NCBI RefSeq assembly: GCF_026340095.1
Contig: NZ_JAPEPO010000003.1
Coordinates: 62,001 to 126,000 of the forward strand
DNA: 64,000 bases
Source: Streptomyces sp. NBC_01446
GTDB taxonomy: Bacteria; Actinomycetota; Actinomycetes; Streptomycetales; Streptomycetaceae
Direction of reading: 5' to 3'
Shown here: one piece after another, positions 49,929 to 57,523 of the stretch
How the letters are laid out: each line of letters starts with the position of its first letter
Numbering within the stretch: position 1 is the stretch's first letter
Made by a program: the position numbers and the translations under genes
Notes under the pieces: generated by a model
Told to the model about the DNA's origin: nothing
Database searches by the model: none
The model's input: only the letters and a program-made list of their open reading frames with translations

Positions 49929-50192
49929 TCAGGCAGCGAAGCCGATGTTCATGACGTACTCGTAGGCGCCGTAGTCGGAGCCGAGGTCGACGGTGATGCC
50001 GTCGAACCATGCCTCGTCCATGGCCTCGTCGTCATCGGCCGCCCACGCCTGCACCACCCGGTCCCAGTGCCGCACGTTGAGGGTGCGGAAGGAGACGTCG
50101 CGCTGCAGCGGTCGGGGGACCTGGGACTGGTTGAGGGGATGGAACTCGACGCGGGTGCCCCGGCCCTGCCGGGTGGGGCGGCTCGGGCCGCG
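49929..50192 (-). pseudogene. Downstream half of the secreted-protein frame, after an in-frame TGA
   Basis: Directly after the TGA at 50195-50193, the same frame stays open for 87 codons with good coding character: GRGTRVEFHPLNQSQVPRPL, VSFRTLNVRHWDRVVQAWAA, DEAWFDGITVDLGSDYGAYE, YVMNIGFAA. It has no start codon suited to independent translation. It may be the original C-terminal domain of the secreted protein, cut off by a nonsense mutation, or a fragment that happens to be in frame. The family was not recognised. Confidence 0.5.
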
Positions 50193-50564
50193 TCAGCTGT
50201 GGTTCAGGGACCAGACGACCTGGTCCTCGTACCAGCGGGCGGCGCTGACACCGCGCCACGAGGCCGCTGCGTCGACCTGATCCTCGTACCAGCGGGCGGC
50301 GCTGACACCGCGCCACGAGGCCGCTTCGCCCTCGTGGTCCGCAGCCCGTACGTCGCGCACAGCGTCCTGCCCACGGTGGTCGTCATCCGTGTGGTGGCCG
50401 GCTTGCTCGCTGCCGGTCGCGGAGGTGACGGACACGTAGTGCGTGTGCTGCGCGGGCACCGAAGCCGTGGCTGCCGACGCCGAGCCGCCGGCTCCGAGAA
50501 GGACTCCGCCGGCCAGTGCCGTGGAGGCGAGTGCGATCGAGACGCGCTTGGTCATGCTGTTCAT
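50193..50564 (-). CDS. Small secreted protein with a tandem 19-residue duplication
   Basis: A 123-residue exported protein. ATG 50564 has AAGGG 8 nt upstream. A Sec signal (RVSIALASTALAGGVLLGAG, ending ASA) leads to a short polar region and two tandem copies of EAASWRGVSAARWYEDQV. The repeats come from a 57-bp DNA duplication. The mature peptide is rich in Trp, Arg and acidic residues. No family was recognised. The TetR gene starts divergently about 260 bp away. Confidence 0.6.
   Translation of the reverse strand: MNSMTKRVSIALASTALAGGVLLGAGGSASAATASVPAQHTHYVSVTSATGSEQAGHHTDDDHRGQDAVRDVRAADHEGEAASWRGVSAARWYEDQVDAAASWRGVSAARWYEDQVVWSLNHS
50217..50325. repeat. 57-bp tandem duplication in coding sequence
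   Basis: CGACCTGGTCCTCGTACCAG at 50217 recurs with one change at 50274, and about 50 bp are identical between copies. The 57-bp period (19 codons) keeps the frame, giving two protein repeats. Confidence 0.9.
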
Positions 50565-50673
50565 GGTCATTTCCCTTGCGAGACTGCCGCGGTTTCGCCG
50601 AACTGGCGGCCGCCGCTCTATGTGAACCGAGATCCGGAAATCCCGGGTCAGTCGGCTTGCCGCAAGGTCATCC

Positions 50674-50814
50674 GGAGGGGTGCCTCACATTTGGCTCTGC
50701 CACCGTACCCGAGGGGGGCCTCATGTTTGCGGTGAGGCTCATCACAGCACGTCGGAGGGGCGATATTGCGATCGGAAACATGACAACAACCGAATTCGAG
50801 GGGGGCCTCATGTT
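50674..50814. repeat. Three copies of a GAGGGGGGCCTCATGTT-type repeat upstream of tetR
   Basis: An exact 17-bp direct repeat GAGGGGGGCCTCATGTT occurs at 50711-50727 and 50798-50814. A degenerate copy (GGAGGGGTGCCTCACATTTG) is at 50674-50693. Each contains the dyad GAGG-GGGG-CCTC. They lie in the divergent intergenic region, and the last ends 11 bp before the tetR start, so they are candidate operators of the TetR protein. Confidence 0.65.
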
Positions 50815-50825
50815 ACGCTCGAGCC

Positions 50826-51521
50826 ATGAGCCACCACCACGCCCCGTCCGCGAGGGAGACGCCGGCGAAACCCCTGCGCCGTGACGCACAGCGCAACAGG
50901 GACGCGATCGTGGCCGCCGCCCGCACGGCCTTCTCCGAGCAGGGCCTCGGGGCGTCCCTGGAGGGCGTCGCCCGCGAGGCCGGCGTCGCGATCGGCACGC
51001 TCTACCGCCACTTCCCCACCCGGCTCGACCTGGTCGAAACACTCTTCAACGCGAAGTACGCGGAACTGCTCACCGCCGCGGAAGAAGCCGCGGCCATGGA
51101 TGATGCCTGGGAGGGGTTCTGCCGCTACCTGGAGAAGCTCTGCAAGCTGCAGGCCTGCGACCGCGCCTTCAACGACCTGGTCTCGGCACGGCTGCCCCTT
51201 CACGTGGCCGGCCGCGAGATGTACGAACGCACCAAGGAACTCTGTGTCCAGATCATGCGCAACGCCCAGGAACAGGGCGTCCTGCGCGGCGACGTCACCG
51301 CGCAGGACATCGCCTTCGTGATCTGGTCCCAGGCCGGGATCATCCAGGCCACACGCACCATCGCCCCCCAGGCCTGGCGCCGCCACCTCCACCTGATGCT
51401 CGACGCCTTCCGCACCGAGGGCGCCCACGAACTGCCCGATCCTCCTCTGACCAGCCAGCAGGTCGACCAGACCCTCGTCACTCTCGAGTGCACCGAAGAG
51501 GGCTGCCGCGAGCAGTCCTGA
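50826..51521 (+). CDS. TetR-family transcriptional regulator
   Basis: A 231-residue regulator. The N-terminal TetR HTH reads RDAIVAAARTAFSEQGLGAS, LEGVAREAGVAIGTLYRHFP. The C-terminal ligand domain is helical (RTKELCVQIMRNAQEQGVLR) and has several cysteines near the end (LECTEEGCREQ). ATG 50826 has no clear ribosome binding site. No exporter or enzyme gene follows; the divergent small secreted protein gene is the only neighbour that could be its target, via the upstream repeats. Confidence 0.88.
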   Translation: MSHHHAPSARETPAKPLRRDAQRNRDAIVAAARTAFSEQGLGASLEGVAREAGVAIGTLYRHFPTRLDLVETLFNAKYAELLTAAEEAAAMDDAWEGFCRYLEKLCKLQACDRAFNDLVSARLPLHVAGREMYERTKELCVQIMRNAQEQGVLRGDVTAQDIAFVIWSQAGIIQATRTIAPQAWRRHLHLMLDAFRTEGAHELPDPPLTSQQVDQTLVTLECTEEGCREQS

Positions 51522-51731
51522 CCACACGAGAGCCGAGGCCGCCGATAACACCTGCGCGTCACACCGGACCGGTACCTCGGCCGACCGGCCGGGAAGACCC
51601 CGGACAGCACTCCGGGCGGCCAGGCGCACGACTGGTGAAACAGCTGCTGGTCGGTGAAGTGGCTCTGTCGGTGAGAAGTCGTGGACAAAGCCAGGCTGAG
51701 CATCAGTCACAGGCCCGGGGCTCGCACAAGG

Positions 51732-52066
51732 TCAAGGGGCCTCAATGAATGGGAGGCCCACAGCGGCCAGCCTCGTCTGCATGTTGATGTCCCGGGTAGC
51801 CACGTACAGGGATGATGATGAACCCGCGCCCCCGGGTGCGTGGTCGCGCCTCTGATCGCGCACCTGGTCCTGCTTCAAGTCGTGCTCCTGGTCGCTCCCG
51901 GCGGCGGCGCGCGTCGTCGAGCTTGGCTTCATCCACGAGAACGGGTTCTGGCTCAACTTCGAACATGCGGGTGACAGAGTCCAGGATCTTGGCATCGGCC
52001 GCGGCTGGACCATCCGTGTTGAGGTTCACGTAGGCCAAAAAGCGGAGTCCAGGCGGAGGGTGATCG
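51732..52066 (-). pseudogene. PIN-domain-like remnant cut by IS6
   Basis: The minus frame ends with YVATRDINMQTRLAAVGLPF, resembling the C-terminus of PIN-type ribonucleases (TRDINMQ with the last acidic residue). Upstream, in another frame, LRFLAYVNLNTDGPAAADAK and LDSVTRMFEVEPEPVLVDEA look coding. The 5' end is cut by the IS6 terminal repeat at 52067, and a frameshift lies between the two parts. Confidence 0.4.
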
Positions 52067-52138
52067 GGCATTGTCACGTTGTTGGGTGCGTGACTGTCTG
52101 ATGGTGCGTCGGGGCGTGGTGGGCCCGCGGGCTTGTGT

Positions 52139-52591
52139 TCAGGCCGTGGTGGGCCGGCTGGCAGCACCGGTGATCTGGTCCCAGATGGCGAAGCGGAGGG
52201 TCATCTCGGCTCGGTAGTCGGAGGCTGTCATCAGGTGCCGGTGGGGCCGGAAGTGGGGTGAGATGCCGCTCAACGCGGACAGCAAACGCTGGGCTGCGCC
52301 CGCGCTACGGAAGCCCTTCATCGCGCGTTCACGCTGCCTGGTGGGCTGGTGGCTGTTCTCGGCCCGGTTGTTCAGTCCCTTGTGGGAGCAGTGCTCGACG
52401 GAGGGCATGGCCTCGCGGTGGGCCGGGCCGTATGAGCGGAGCTTGTCCGTGACGACCACCCGCGGCACCGACCGGGTCTTCTTCATCAGCCTGCGGAAGA
52501 AGCGTCGAGCGGCGGCTTTGTCCCGCCGGTTCTGGACGAGGATGTCGAGTACGTTGCCGTCCTGGTCGACGGCCCGCCGCAAATACTTCAG
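52139..52591 (-). pseudogene. IS6-family transposase, C-terminal part
   Basis: The frame encodes KYLRRAVDQDGNVLDILVQN, PRVVVTDKLRSYGPAHREAM and NNRAENSHQPTRQRERAMKG, the second Asp and the final Glu of the IS6 DDE core. It continues the N-terminal piece at 54384-54653. Joined, they give about 240 residues, the normal IS6 size, with reading NGE-LKYLRRAV across the junction. Confidence 0.85.
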
Positions 52592-52689
52592 CTTGTTCTA
52601 GCGAGGAACCCTGGGCGTTCACGCCCAGGAGGAATCGCTTCTCTGGGCTGCTCTGACCCGCGCTGGTGCACGGGTCTGCGCTGTCTGCC

Positions 52690-53118
52690 TCAGTCGGGAC
52701 GCTTCTGGTTCTCGATGTACTCCTTGATGATCGACAACGGAGCGCCCCCGCACGACGCGGCGAAGTAGGAGGGCGACCAGAAGTGCGCGCCCCATAGGTA
52801 CCTGCGGATGTGGGCCGGGAACTCCTGGCGGAGTCGGCGCGCAGAGACTCCCTTGAGGGATCCGACCAGCCGGGACACGGCCACCTTCGGTGGGTAGCGC
52901 ACGAGTAGGTGTACGTGATCGCGTTCGCCGTTGAACTCGACCAGTTCGGTTTCGAAGTCGGCGCAGACGGCGCGCATGACCTCTTCGCAGCGCGTGAGGA
53001 TCTCGTCTGTGAAGGGTCCGCGCCTGTACTTGGGGGTGAAGACCAAGTGGGCGTGAAGGGTATGAACGACGCTTCGGCCCCTGCGGATGTTGGGGTTTGG
53101 TTCCCATCGAGGTGACAT
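52690..53118 (-). CDS. tnpA: IS200/IS605 TnpA (Y1 HUH transposase)
   Basis: A 142-residue single-strand transposase. The HUH motif is His68-Val-His70 in RDHVHLLV and the catalytic tyrosine is Tyr134 in SIIKEYIENQ. The N-terminal HTLHAHLVFTPKYRRGPFTD and the RLVGSLKGVSARRLRQEFP region are canonical. It cuts and rejoins the hairpin ends of the element. No defects were seen. Confidence 0.92.
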   Translation of the reverse strand: MSPRWEPNPNIRRGRSVVHTLHAHLVFTPKYRRGPFTDEILTRCEEVMRAVCADFETELVEFNGERDHVHLLVRYPPKVAVSRLVGSLKGVSARRLRQEFPAHIRRYLWGAHFWSPSYFAASCGGAPLSIIKEYIENQKRPD

Positions 53119-53141
53119 AGATCAATGCTACGATCCGTCTT

Positions 53142-54299
53142 GTGAAGATCGTGACGCAGGTGAAGCTGATACCGGAGGCCGACCAGGCCGCCGCGCTGTC
53201 GGCGACCCTGCGCACCGTTAACGAGGCCGCGTGCTGGGTGTCGCGGGTGGCGTTCAAGCGCGGCATTCCGCGTGAGTACGAGCTGCGCAAGCACACCTAT
53301 GCGCAGCTCAAGGAACTCGGGCTCGGCGCTCAGGCGGCACAACACGTGATCAAGAAAACGCGTGACGCCTACACCACGTTGAAGGCGAACATCCGCGCCG
53401 GGAACCTCGGCAAGACCGGCAGTAAGCGCCGGATCAAGGCCGAGTCGAAGCCGATCACGTTCCGGCCGAACGCGGCTCAGCCGTACGACGACCGGTGCCT
53501 TTCGTGGCAGTACGACGCCCAGACCGTGAGCATCTGGACGACGGCCGGTCGGCTCAAAGGTGTGCGGTTCCTGTGCTCGGCCAAGTCGCTCAAGACACTC
53601 CGCGAGTTCCGCAAGGGCGAAGCCGACCTGATCGAACGTGACGGCGTGTTCTACCTGATCGCCACGTGCGAGGTACCCGAGCCCGACGTGTACGAGCCGG
53701 ACGGTTTCGTCGGCGTAGATCTCGGCATCGCCAACATCGCCACCACGTCCACCGGCTACCAGGCCGCCGGGCGCGGCCTCAACCGGTACCGCAAGCGGCA
53801 GCTAACGCTGCGGGCCAAACTCCAGAAGAAGCGAACCAAGTCCGCCAAGCGCAGGCTCAAGGAACGCTCGCGCCGCGAGCAGCGGCACGCCAAGAACACC
53901 AACCACGTCATCGCGAAGACGATTGTGACCGAGGCTGAACGCACCTCGGCCGGTATCGCCCTGGAAGAACTCACAGGCATCCGGCAGAGGGTACGGCTCC
54001 GCAAGCCGCAACGGGTCACGCTCCATTCCTGGGCCTTCTCCCAGCTCGGAGACTTCATCGTCTACAAGGCCCGGCGCGCCGGTGTGCCGCTGGTGTACGT
54101 CGATCCCGCGTACACCTCGCAGATGTGCTGCGAGTGCGGCCACACCGACAAGCGCAACCGTGTCGGTCAAGGTCTCTTCATCTGCCGGAACTGCGGGATC
54201 GTTGCCCACGCAGACCGGAACGCTTCCCACAACATCGCCGCACGCGGCGCTGCTGTGTGGACTGCGGGGCGTGAGTCACGCGTCCCTGCCACCCCATAG
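53142..54299 (+). CDS. tnpB: TnpB RNA-guided nuclease, full length
   Basis: A 385-residue TnpB starting at GTG 53142. The RuvC-like sites are complete: Asp193 in GVDLGIAN, Glu275/276 in ALEELTGI and Asp358 in HADRNASHNIA. The zinc finger has C329-x-x-C332 and C348-x-x-C351 (CCECGHTD...FICRNCGI). The N-terminal wedge domain (VKLIPEADQAAALSATLRTV) is present. TnpB cleaves DNA next to a short target motif, guided by the RNA made from the right end, which helps the element persist. Confidence 0.93.
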   Translation: MKIVTQVKLIPEADQAAALSATLRTVNEAACWVSRVAFKRGIPREYELRKHTYAQLKELGLGAQAAQHVIKKTRDAYTTLKANIRAGNLGKTGSKRRIKAESKPITFRPNAAQPYDDRCLSWQYDAQTVSIWTTAGRLKGVRFLCSAKSLKTLREFRKGEADLIERDGVFYLIATCEVPEPDVYEPDGFVGVDLGIANIATTSTGYQAAGRGLNRYRKRQLTLRAKLQKKRTKSAKRRLKERSRREQRHAKNTNHVIAKTIVTEAERTSAGIALEELTGIRQRVRLRKPQRVTLHSWAFSQLGDFIVYKARRAGVPLVYVDPAYTSQMCCECGHTDKRNRVGQGLFICRNCGIVAHADRNASHNIAARGAAVWTAGRESRVPATP

Positions 54300-54383
54300 C
54301 GGGTGTCTGGACGGAGGAGCCAACCCAGCAGCCAGCCGGGCACTACCTCCAAGCCCGGTCCTTTAGGGCCAGGTCAAGTTGAC
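54250..54383 (+). ncRNA. Probable omega/reRNA scaffold at the tnpB right end
   Basis: The region from the 3' end of tnpB to the right end of the element contains short stems (AAGCCCGGTC and the CTTTAGGGCC turn, 54351-54370) and ends at GTCAAGTTGAC. In IS200/IS605 elements this stretch is transcribed as the guide scaffold, with the guide being the first bases outside the element (here CTCCCCGTTGACCTTGATGA, 54384-54403). The exact ends cannot be read from sequence alone. Confidence 0.5.
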
Positions 54384-54653
54384 CTCCCCGTTGACCTTGA
54401 TGAACACCTCGCCCAGGTGCCACTTGTCGCCGGGCCGGGGCCGGCGGCGGCGCAGTCCGTTCGCGTAGGCCTGGCCGAACTTGGCGCACCAGCGGCGGAT
54501 GGTCGTCTCGTAGGAGACGATGACGCCTCGCTGGAGCATCAGCTCCTCGCCCTCGCGGAAGCTGAACGGGAAGCGGAAGTACAGCCACCCACAGTGGGAG
54601 ATCACCTCGACCGGGTACCGGTGCCCCCTGTACGACGGCGACGTGCTCCCCAC
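54384..54653 (-). pseudogene. IS6-family transposase, N-terminal part
   Basis: The frame encodes HRYPVEVISHCGWLYFRFPF, SFREGEELMLQRGVIVSYET and GDKWHLGEVFIKVNGE, the N-terminal HTH and first Asp region of IS6 transposases (the usual Asp in WHLDEVF reads Gly here, HLGEVF). It ends at the right edge of the nested element. The Asp to Gly change suggests that the gene was already inactive or is decaying. Confidence 0.85.
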
Positions 54654-54823
54654 GGACGACCCCTCCCAGCGTGATCAACCAGAAGATCATCCCACCCGGT
54701 CAGTCGACGTGACAGCGCCTCGCTATCCGATGCGTGTCAGAGCTCGCAGCCCCATCCTGAAGTGGCTGGAATTTAAGTGGTTCACGGCCGGACCGATGCG
54801 GTACCGAAGTCCGCATGGCCGGC

Positions 54824-54850
54824 ACTGTGGACAACGGACGCACAGTCCAC
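54824..54850. promoter_or_regulatory. Dyad upstream of the HD-domain gene
   Basis: ACTGTGGACAACGGACGCAC followed by AGTCCAC contains two overlapping dyads, GTGGAC-N12-GTCCAC and ACTGTG-N11-CACAGT. It ends 33 bp before the HD gene start and is placed like an operator. Confidence 0.4.
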
Positions 54851-54882
54851 TCGTAACAGATCGCATAGGAAAGAGCGGACGC

Positions 54883-55521
54883 ATGACCGACATCATCGCA
54901 GGGGTGGAAATCCCCGAGACCTCGGCCGTGGCGGAGGCCACGAGCCACCTCCGGGAAACGATCACGCCCCTGCTCTTCCATCACTCCCGGCGTGTTTTTC
55001 TCTTCGCCTCCCTGCACGCGCGCGAGTTGGGCCTGCAGCCCGATCCCGAGCTGCTTTACATCTCCGCGATGTTCCACGACGCCGGCCTCCTGACCCCGTT
55101 CTCCGAGGAGGAACAGCGTTTCGAGCTCGACGGCGCCGACCACGCGCGCAAGTTCCTGCTCGACCGCGGGTTCCCCAAGAGCGCCGCCGAAGTGGTCTGG
55201 ACGGCGATCGCACTGCACACGACGCCGGGGATTCCAGGCCGGATGGGCCCGGAGATCGCTGCCACCAACTACGGCGTTCTGACCGACGCGGTCGGCTGGG
55301 GCCTGGACGGACTCGAGGGCGACCAGGTGGACGAGATCATCGCCGCTCATCCGCGCGGAAACTTCAAGAAGGAATTCGTACAAACGTTCATCGAGGGGCT
55401 CAAGGACCGTCCGGACACCACGTACGGGACCATCAATGCGGACTACCTGGAACGCTCCGTTCCCGGCTTCCACCGCACGTCCGTGATTGAGCGCATCACC
55501 GATGCGCCCTGGTCGCAGTGA
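54883..55521 (+). CDS. HD-domain phosphohydrolase family protein (cyanamide-hydratase-like)
   Basis: A 212-residue soluble protein starting at ATG 54883 with an AGGAAAG site. The metal-binding HD residues are visible in LLFHHSRRVFLFASLHAREL, YISAMFHDAGLLTPF and GADHARKFLLDRGF. The layout (short HD domain with an EEEQRFELDGADHAR insertion) resembles HD proteins related to cyanamide hydratase and uncharacterised fungal/bacterial homologues. The activity is unknown. It is followed by a broken MFS gene. Confidence 0.8.
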   Translation: MTDIIAGVEIPETSAVAEATSHLRETITPLLFHHSRRVFLFASLHARELGLQPDPELLYISAMFHDAGLLTPFSEEEQRFELDGADHARKFLLDRGFPKSAAEVVWTAIALHTTPGIPGRMGPEIAATNYGVLTDAVGWGLDGLEGDQVDEIIAAHPRGNFKKEFVQTFIEGLKDRPDTTYGTINADYLERSVPGFHRTSVIERITDAPWSQ

Positions 55522-55626
55522 GCCGGCAGCAGTCACGAGCGTGCCGATGAAACCGCTCGGCCCCTCCGCGGACCTCGTCCTCTGGGACGACGCGCCGCCT
55601 TCACCGTTCTGACGGTCACCACCGTC

Positions 55627-56460
55627 GTGCCGATGGCGACTGCGAGTGCACCCTCGCCGATCTATCCCCTCTACCGGGAGCGCTGGGACTTCTCGGTCAC
55701 CACGGTGACGGTCGTCTTCGCCGTGTACGTCGTGGGGCTGCTCGGTGCCCTCCTGACCCTCGGTGCCACGAGCGATCGCCTGGGACGCCGTCCGGTGCCG
55801 CTCGCCGCACTCCTGCCGGCAGCGGCCAGTACGGCGATCTTCTGGACGGCCGACGGTGTCCTGTCCCTGGTGATCGCACGGGCGGTGCAGGGCGTCGCCA
55901 CCGGAACCGCCATCAGTGGGCTGGCGGCCGGGCTGGTCGACTTCTCCCCGGCGAGACACCCGCCACCGCCGCAGGCAGGGACCACGGTGACGGCGGTCGG
56001 CACGAGCGTGGGCCTGGCCGCCGGCGCCGCGGTGGTGGGGCTGCCGGTCCAGTCGGTCCCCCACCCCGACACCGACGTCTTCTCCGCCCTCACCCGGATC
56101 TTCCTGCTCCTCGCGGGGGCGATCTGGCTCATCCCCGAGACGGTGGCGTCGCCGGTCGGCGTCCCCGTCTCCCTCCGTCCCAGGGCGGGGGTCCCCCAAG
56201 GATTCCCGGCGCCGGTTTCTGGCCGCCGTACCCGCCCTCGTGGCGAGCTGGTCCGTCACCGGGCTGTTCCTCACGCTCACCCCCTCAGTGGTCACCGACG
56301 TCCTGCACGTCACGCAGGGAGCCGCGGGCGGACTCGACATCGCCGCGTTGTTCCTGGCCGGCGGCATGGGCGGCATGTGCTCCGCCCACCACACGGTGCG
56401 GCAGGCCACGCTGCTGGGCGCAGTCCTCCTGACCGTGGGATCGGCCCGGCCCTGCGGTGG
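55627..56460 (+). pseudogene. MFS exporter, frameshifted and 3'-truncated
   Basis: From GTG 55627 (or an earlier lost start) the frame gives MFS helices 1-6: FSVTTVTVVFAVYVVGLLGA, TLGATSDRLGRRPVPLAALL and SLVIARAVQGVATGTAISGL. Near 56200 the similarity shifts to ALVASWSVTGLFLTLTPSVV and DIAALFLAGGMGGMCSAHHT in the next frame, and ends at about 56460 at a junction with an oxidoreductase. Both a frameshift and loss of the last helices make it nonfunctional. Confidence 0.7.
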
Positions 56461-56518
56461 CCATGGCCCTGCCGTCCCCGGTCGCGACTGGCCCGCAACC
56501 ACGTCCGACCGCGCCGGC

Positions 56519-57252
56519 CGCGACCGCACCCCGACCGTGCCGGGACACGAGGTCTCGGGCGTCGTGACGGAACTCGGCTACGGAACCACCGGTCTCACCG
56601 TCATCCAGCGCGTCTTCGGGCTGACGGACTGGACCCGCGATGGCTCGCTCACCGAGTACGTCGCCGTGGAAGCCCGCAATCTCGCTCCGCTCCCCGCCGA
56701 CGTCGACCATACGGTGGCAGCCTCGCTGCCGATCTGCGGACTGACCGCCTGGCAGGGTCTGTTCGACCACGCACACCTCACTACCGGTCAGACCATGATG
56801 ATTCACGGCGCCTCGCCGTCCAGCTCGCCCGCGAGGCGGGAGCCCGCGTCATCGGCACGGGCCGCTCCGCCGACCGGGACACCGTCCTCGGCCTGGGCGC
56901 GCACGCGTGCCTCAACCTGCAGGCCGACCGGTGGGAGGACGCAGGCCAGGTCGACGTGGTGTTCGACGTGATCGGCGGCGACGTGCTCGAACGCTCGGCC
57001 GCGCTCGTGCGCGCCGGCGGCACGCTCATCACGATCGCCCACCCGCCCACCGTGCGCCCCGACGACGGGCGGGCCCTCTTCTTCGTCGTGGAACCCGACC
57101 GCGCAGGCCTCACCGACCTCGCCCGGCGACTCCGGGAAGGACGGCTCGAGGTGCGGGTCGGCTCCGTTCGGGCGCGGGCCGAGGCAGCCGCCGCCTTCAC
57201 CCCTGAGCGGCGCATCGCCGGCCGCACGATCATCCGCGTCGCAGAGGAGTGA
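56519..57252 (+). pseudogene. Zinc-type/quinone oxidoreductase lacking its N-terminus and NAD(P) loop
   Basis: The first part reads VPGHEVSGVVTELGYGTTGL and ASLPICGLTAWQGLFDHAHL. After MMIHGA the expected AGGVGSLAVQLA is broken: the DNA passes straight from GGCGCC to TCGCCGTCCAGCTCGC, losing about 16 bases that encode the Gly-rich NAD(P)H loop and shifting the frame. The last part (LAREAGARVIGTGRSADRDT, VDVVFDVIGGDVLERSAALV) is again in the frame of the MFS start and ends at 57252. The N-terminal about 60 residues are also missing. Confidence 0.75.
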
Positions 57253-57523
57253 GGGTGAGGACACCGGCTCTCCGTACCGCGGAGGACCCACTGCGAGGAA
57301 GCAACCGCCTGGTCGCACCGCGCACACCCTCACGCCACCAGCCCCCGAACGTCATGGGGTGTCTGACCAGACGCGCAGCTCGGTTTCGCCGCCGGCTTGC
57401 CGGATCCGGTCGGCGTATTCGACGGCTTCGTCGCGGAGAGATTCGGCGGGCACTGACATTGCGGTCATCGAGCAGTGGCCCCCTGCCGTAGAGGGGCCGG
57501 CACATGCGCGGCATAGTTGCAGT

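Larger units (their letters stand above)
52592..54383 (+). mobile_element. IS200/IS605-family element with intact tnpA and tnpB
   Basis: About 1.79 kb inserted in the IS6 transposase without target duplication, as expected. The edges are deduced from IS6 continuity (CTTCAG on the left, CTCCCCG on the right). A left-end hairpin CCTGGGCG/CGCCCAGG lies at about 52610-52629 and the right end finishes in GTCAAGTTGAC. Divergent tnpA (minus) and tnpB (plus) are separated by 23 bp. Both look functional. Confidence 0.85.
52067..54719 (-). mobile_element. IS6-family element interrupted by an IS200/IS605 element
   Basis: Matching ends GGCATTGTCACGTTG (52067) and, inverted, GGCGCTGTCACGTCG (to 54719) bound the element. 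Inside, the two halves of one transposase gene are separated by the nested element 52592-54383. No 8-bp target duplication is seen, so the flanks were rearranged after transposition. Confidence 0.7.

Noticed and set aside
50217..50325. CRISPR-like repeat
   Set aside because: There are only two copies, directly adjacent with no spacer, in frame within a coding sequence; no cas gene is in the window.
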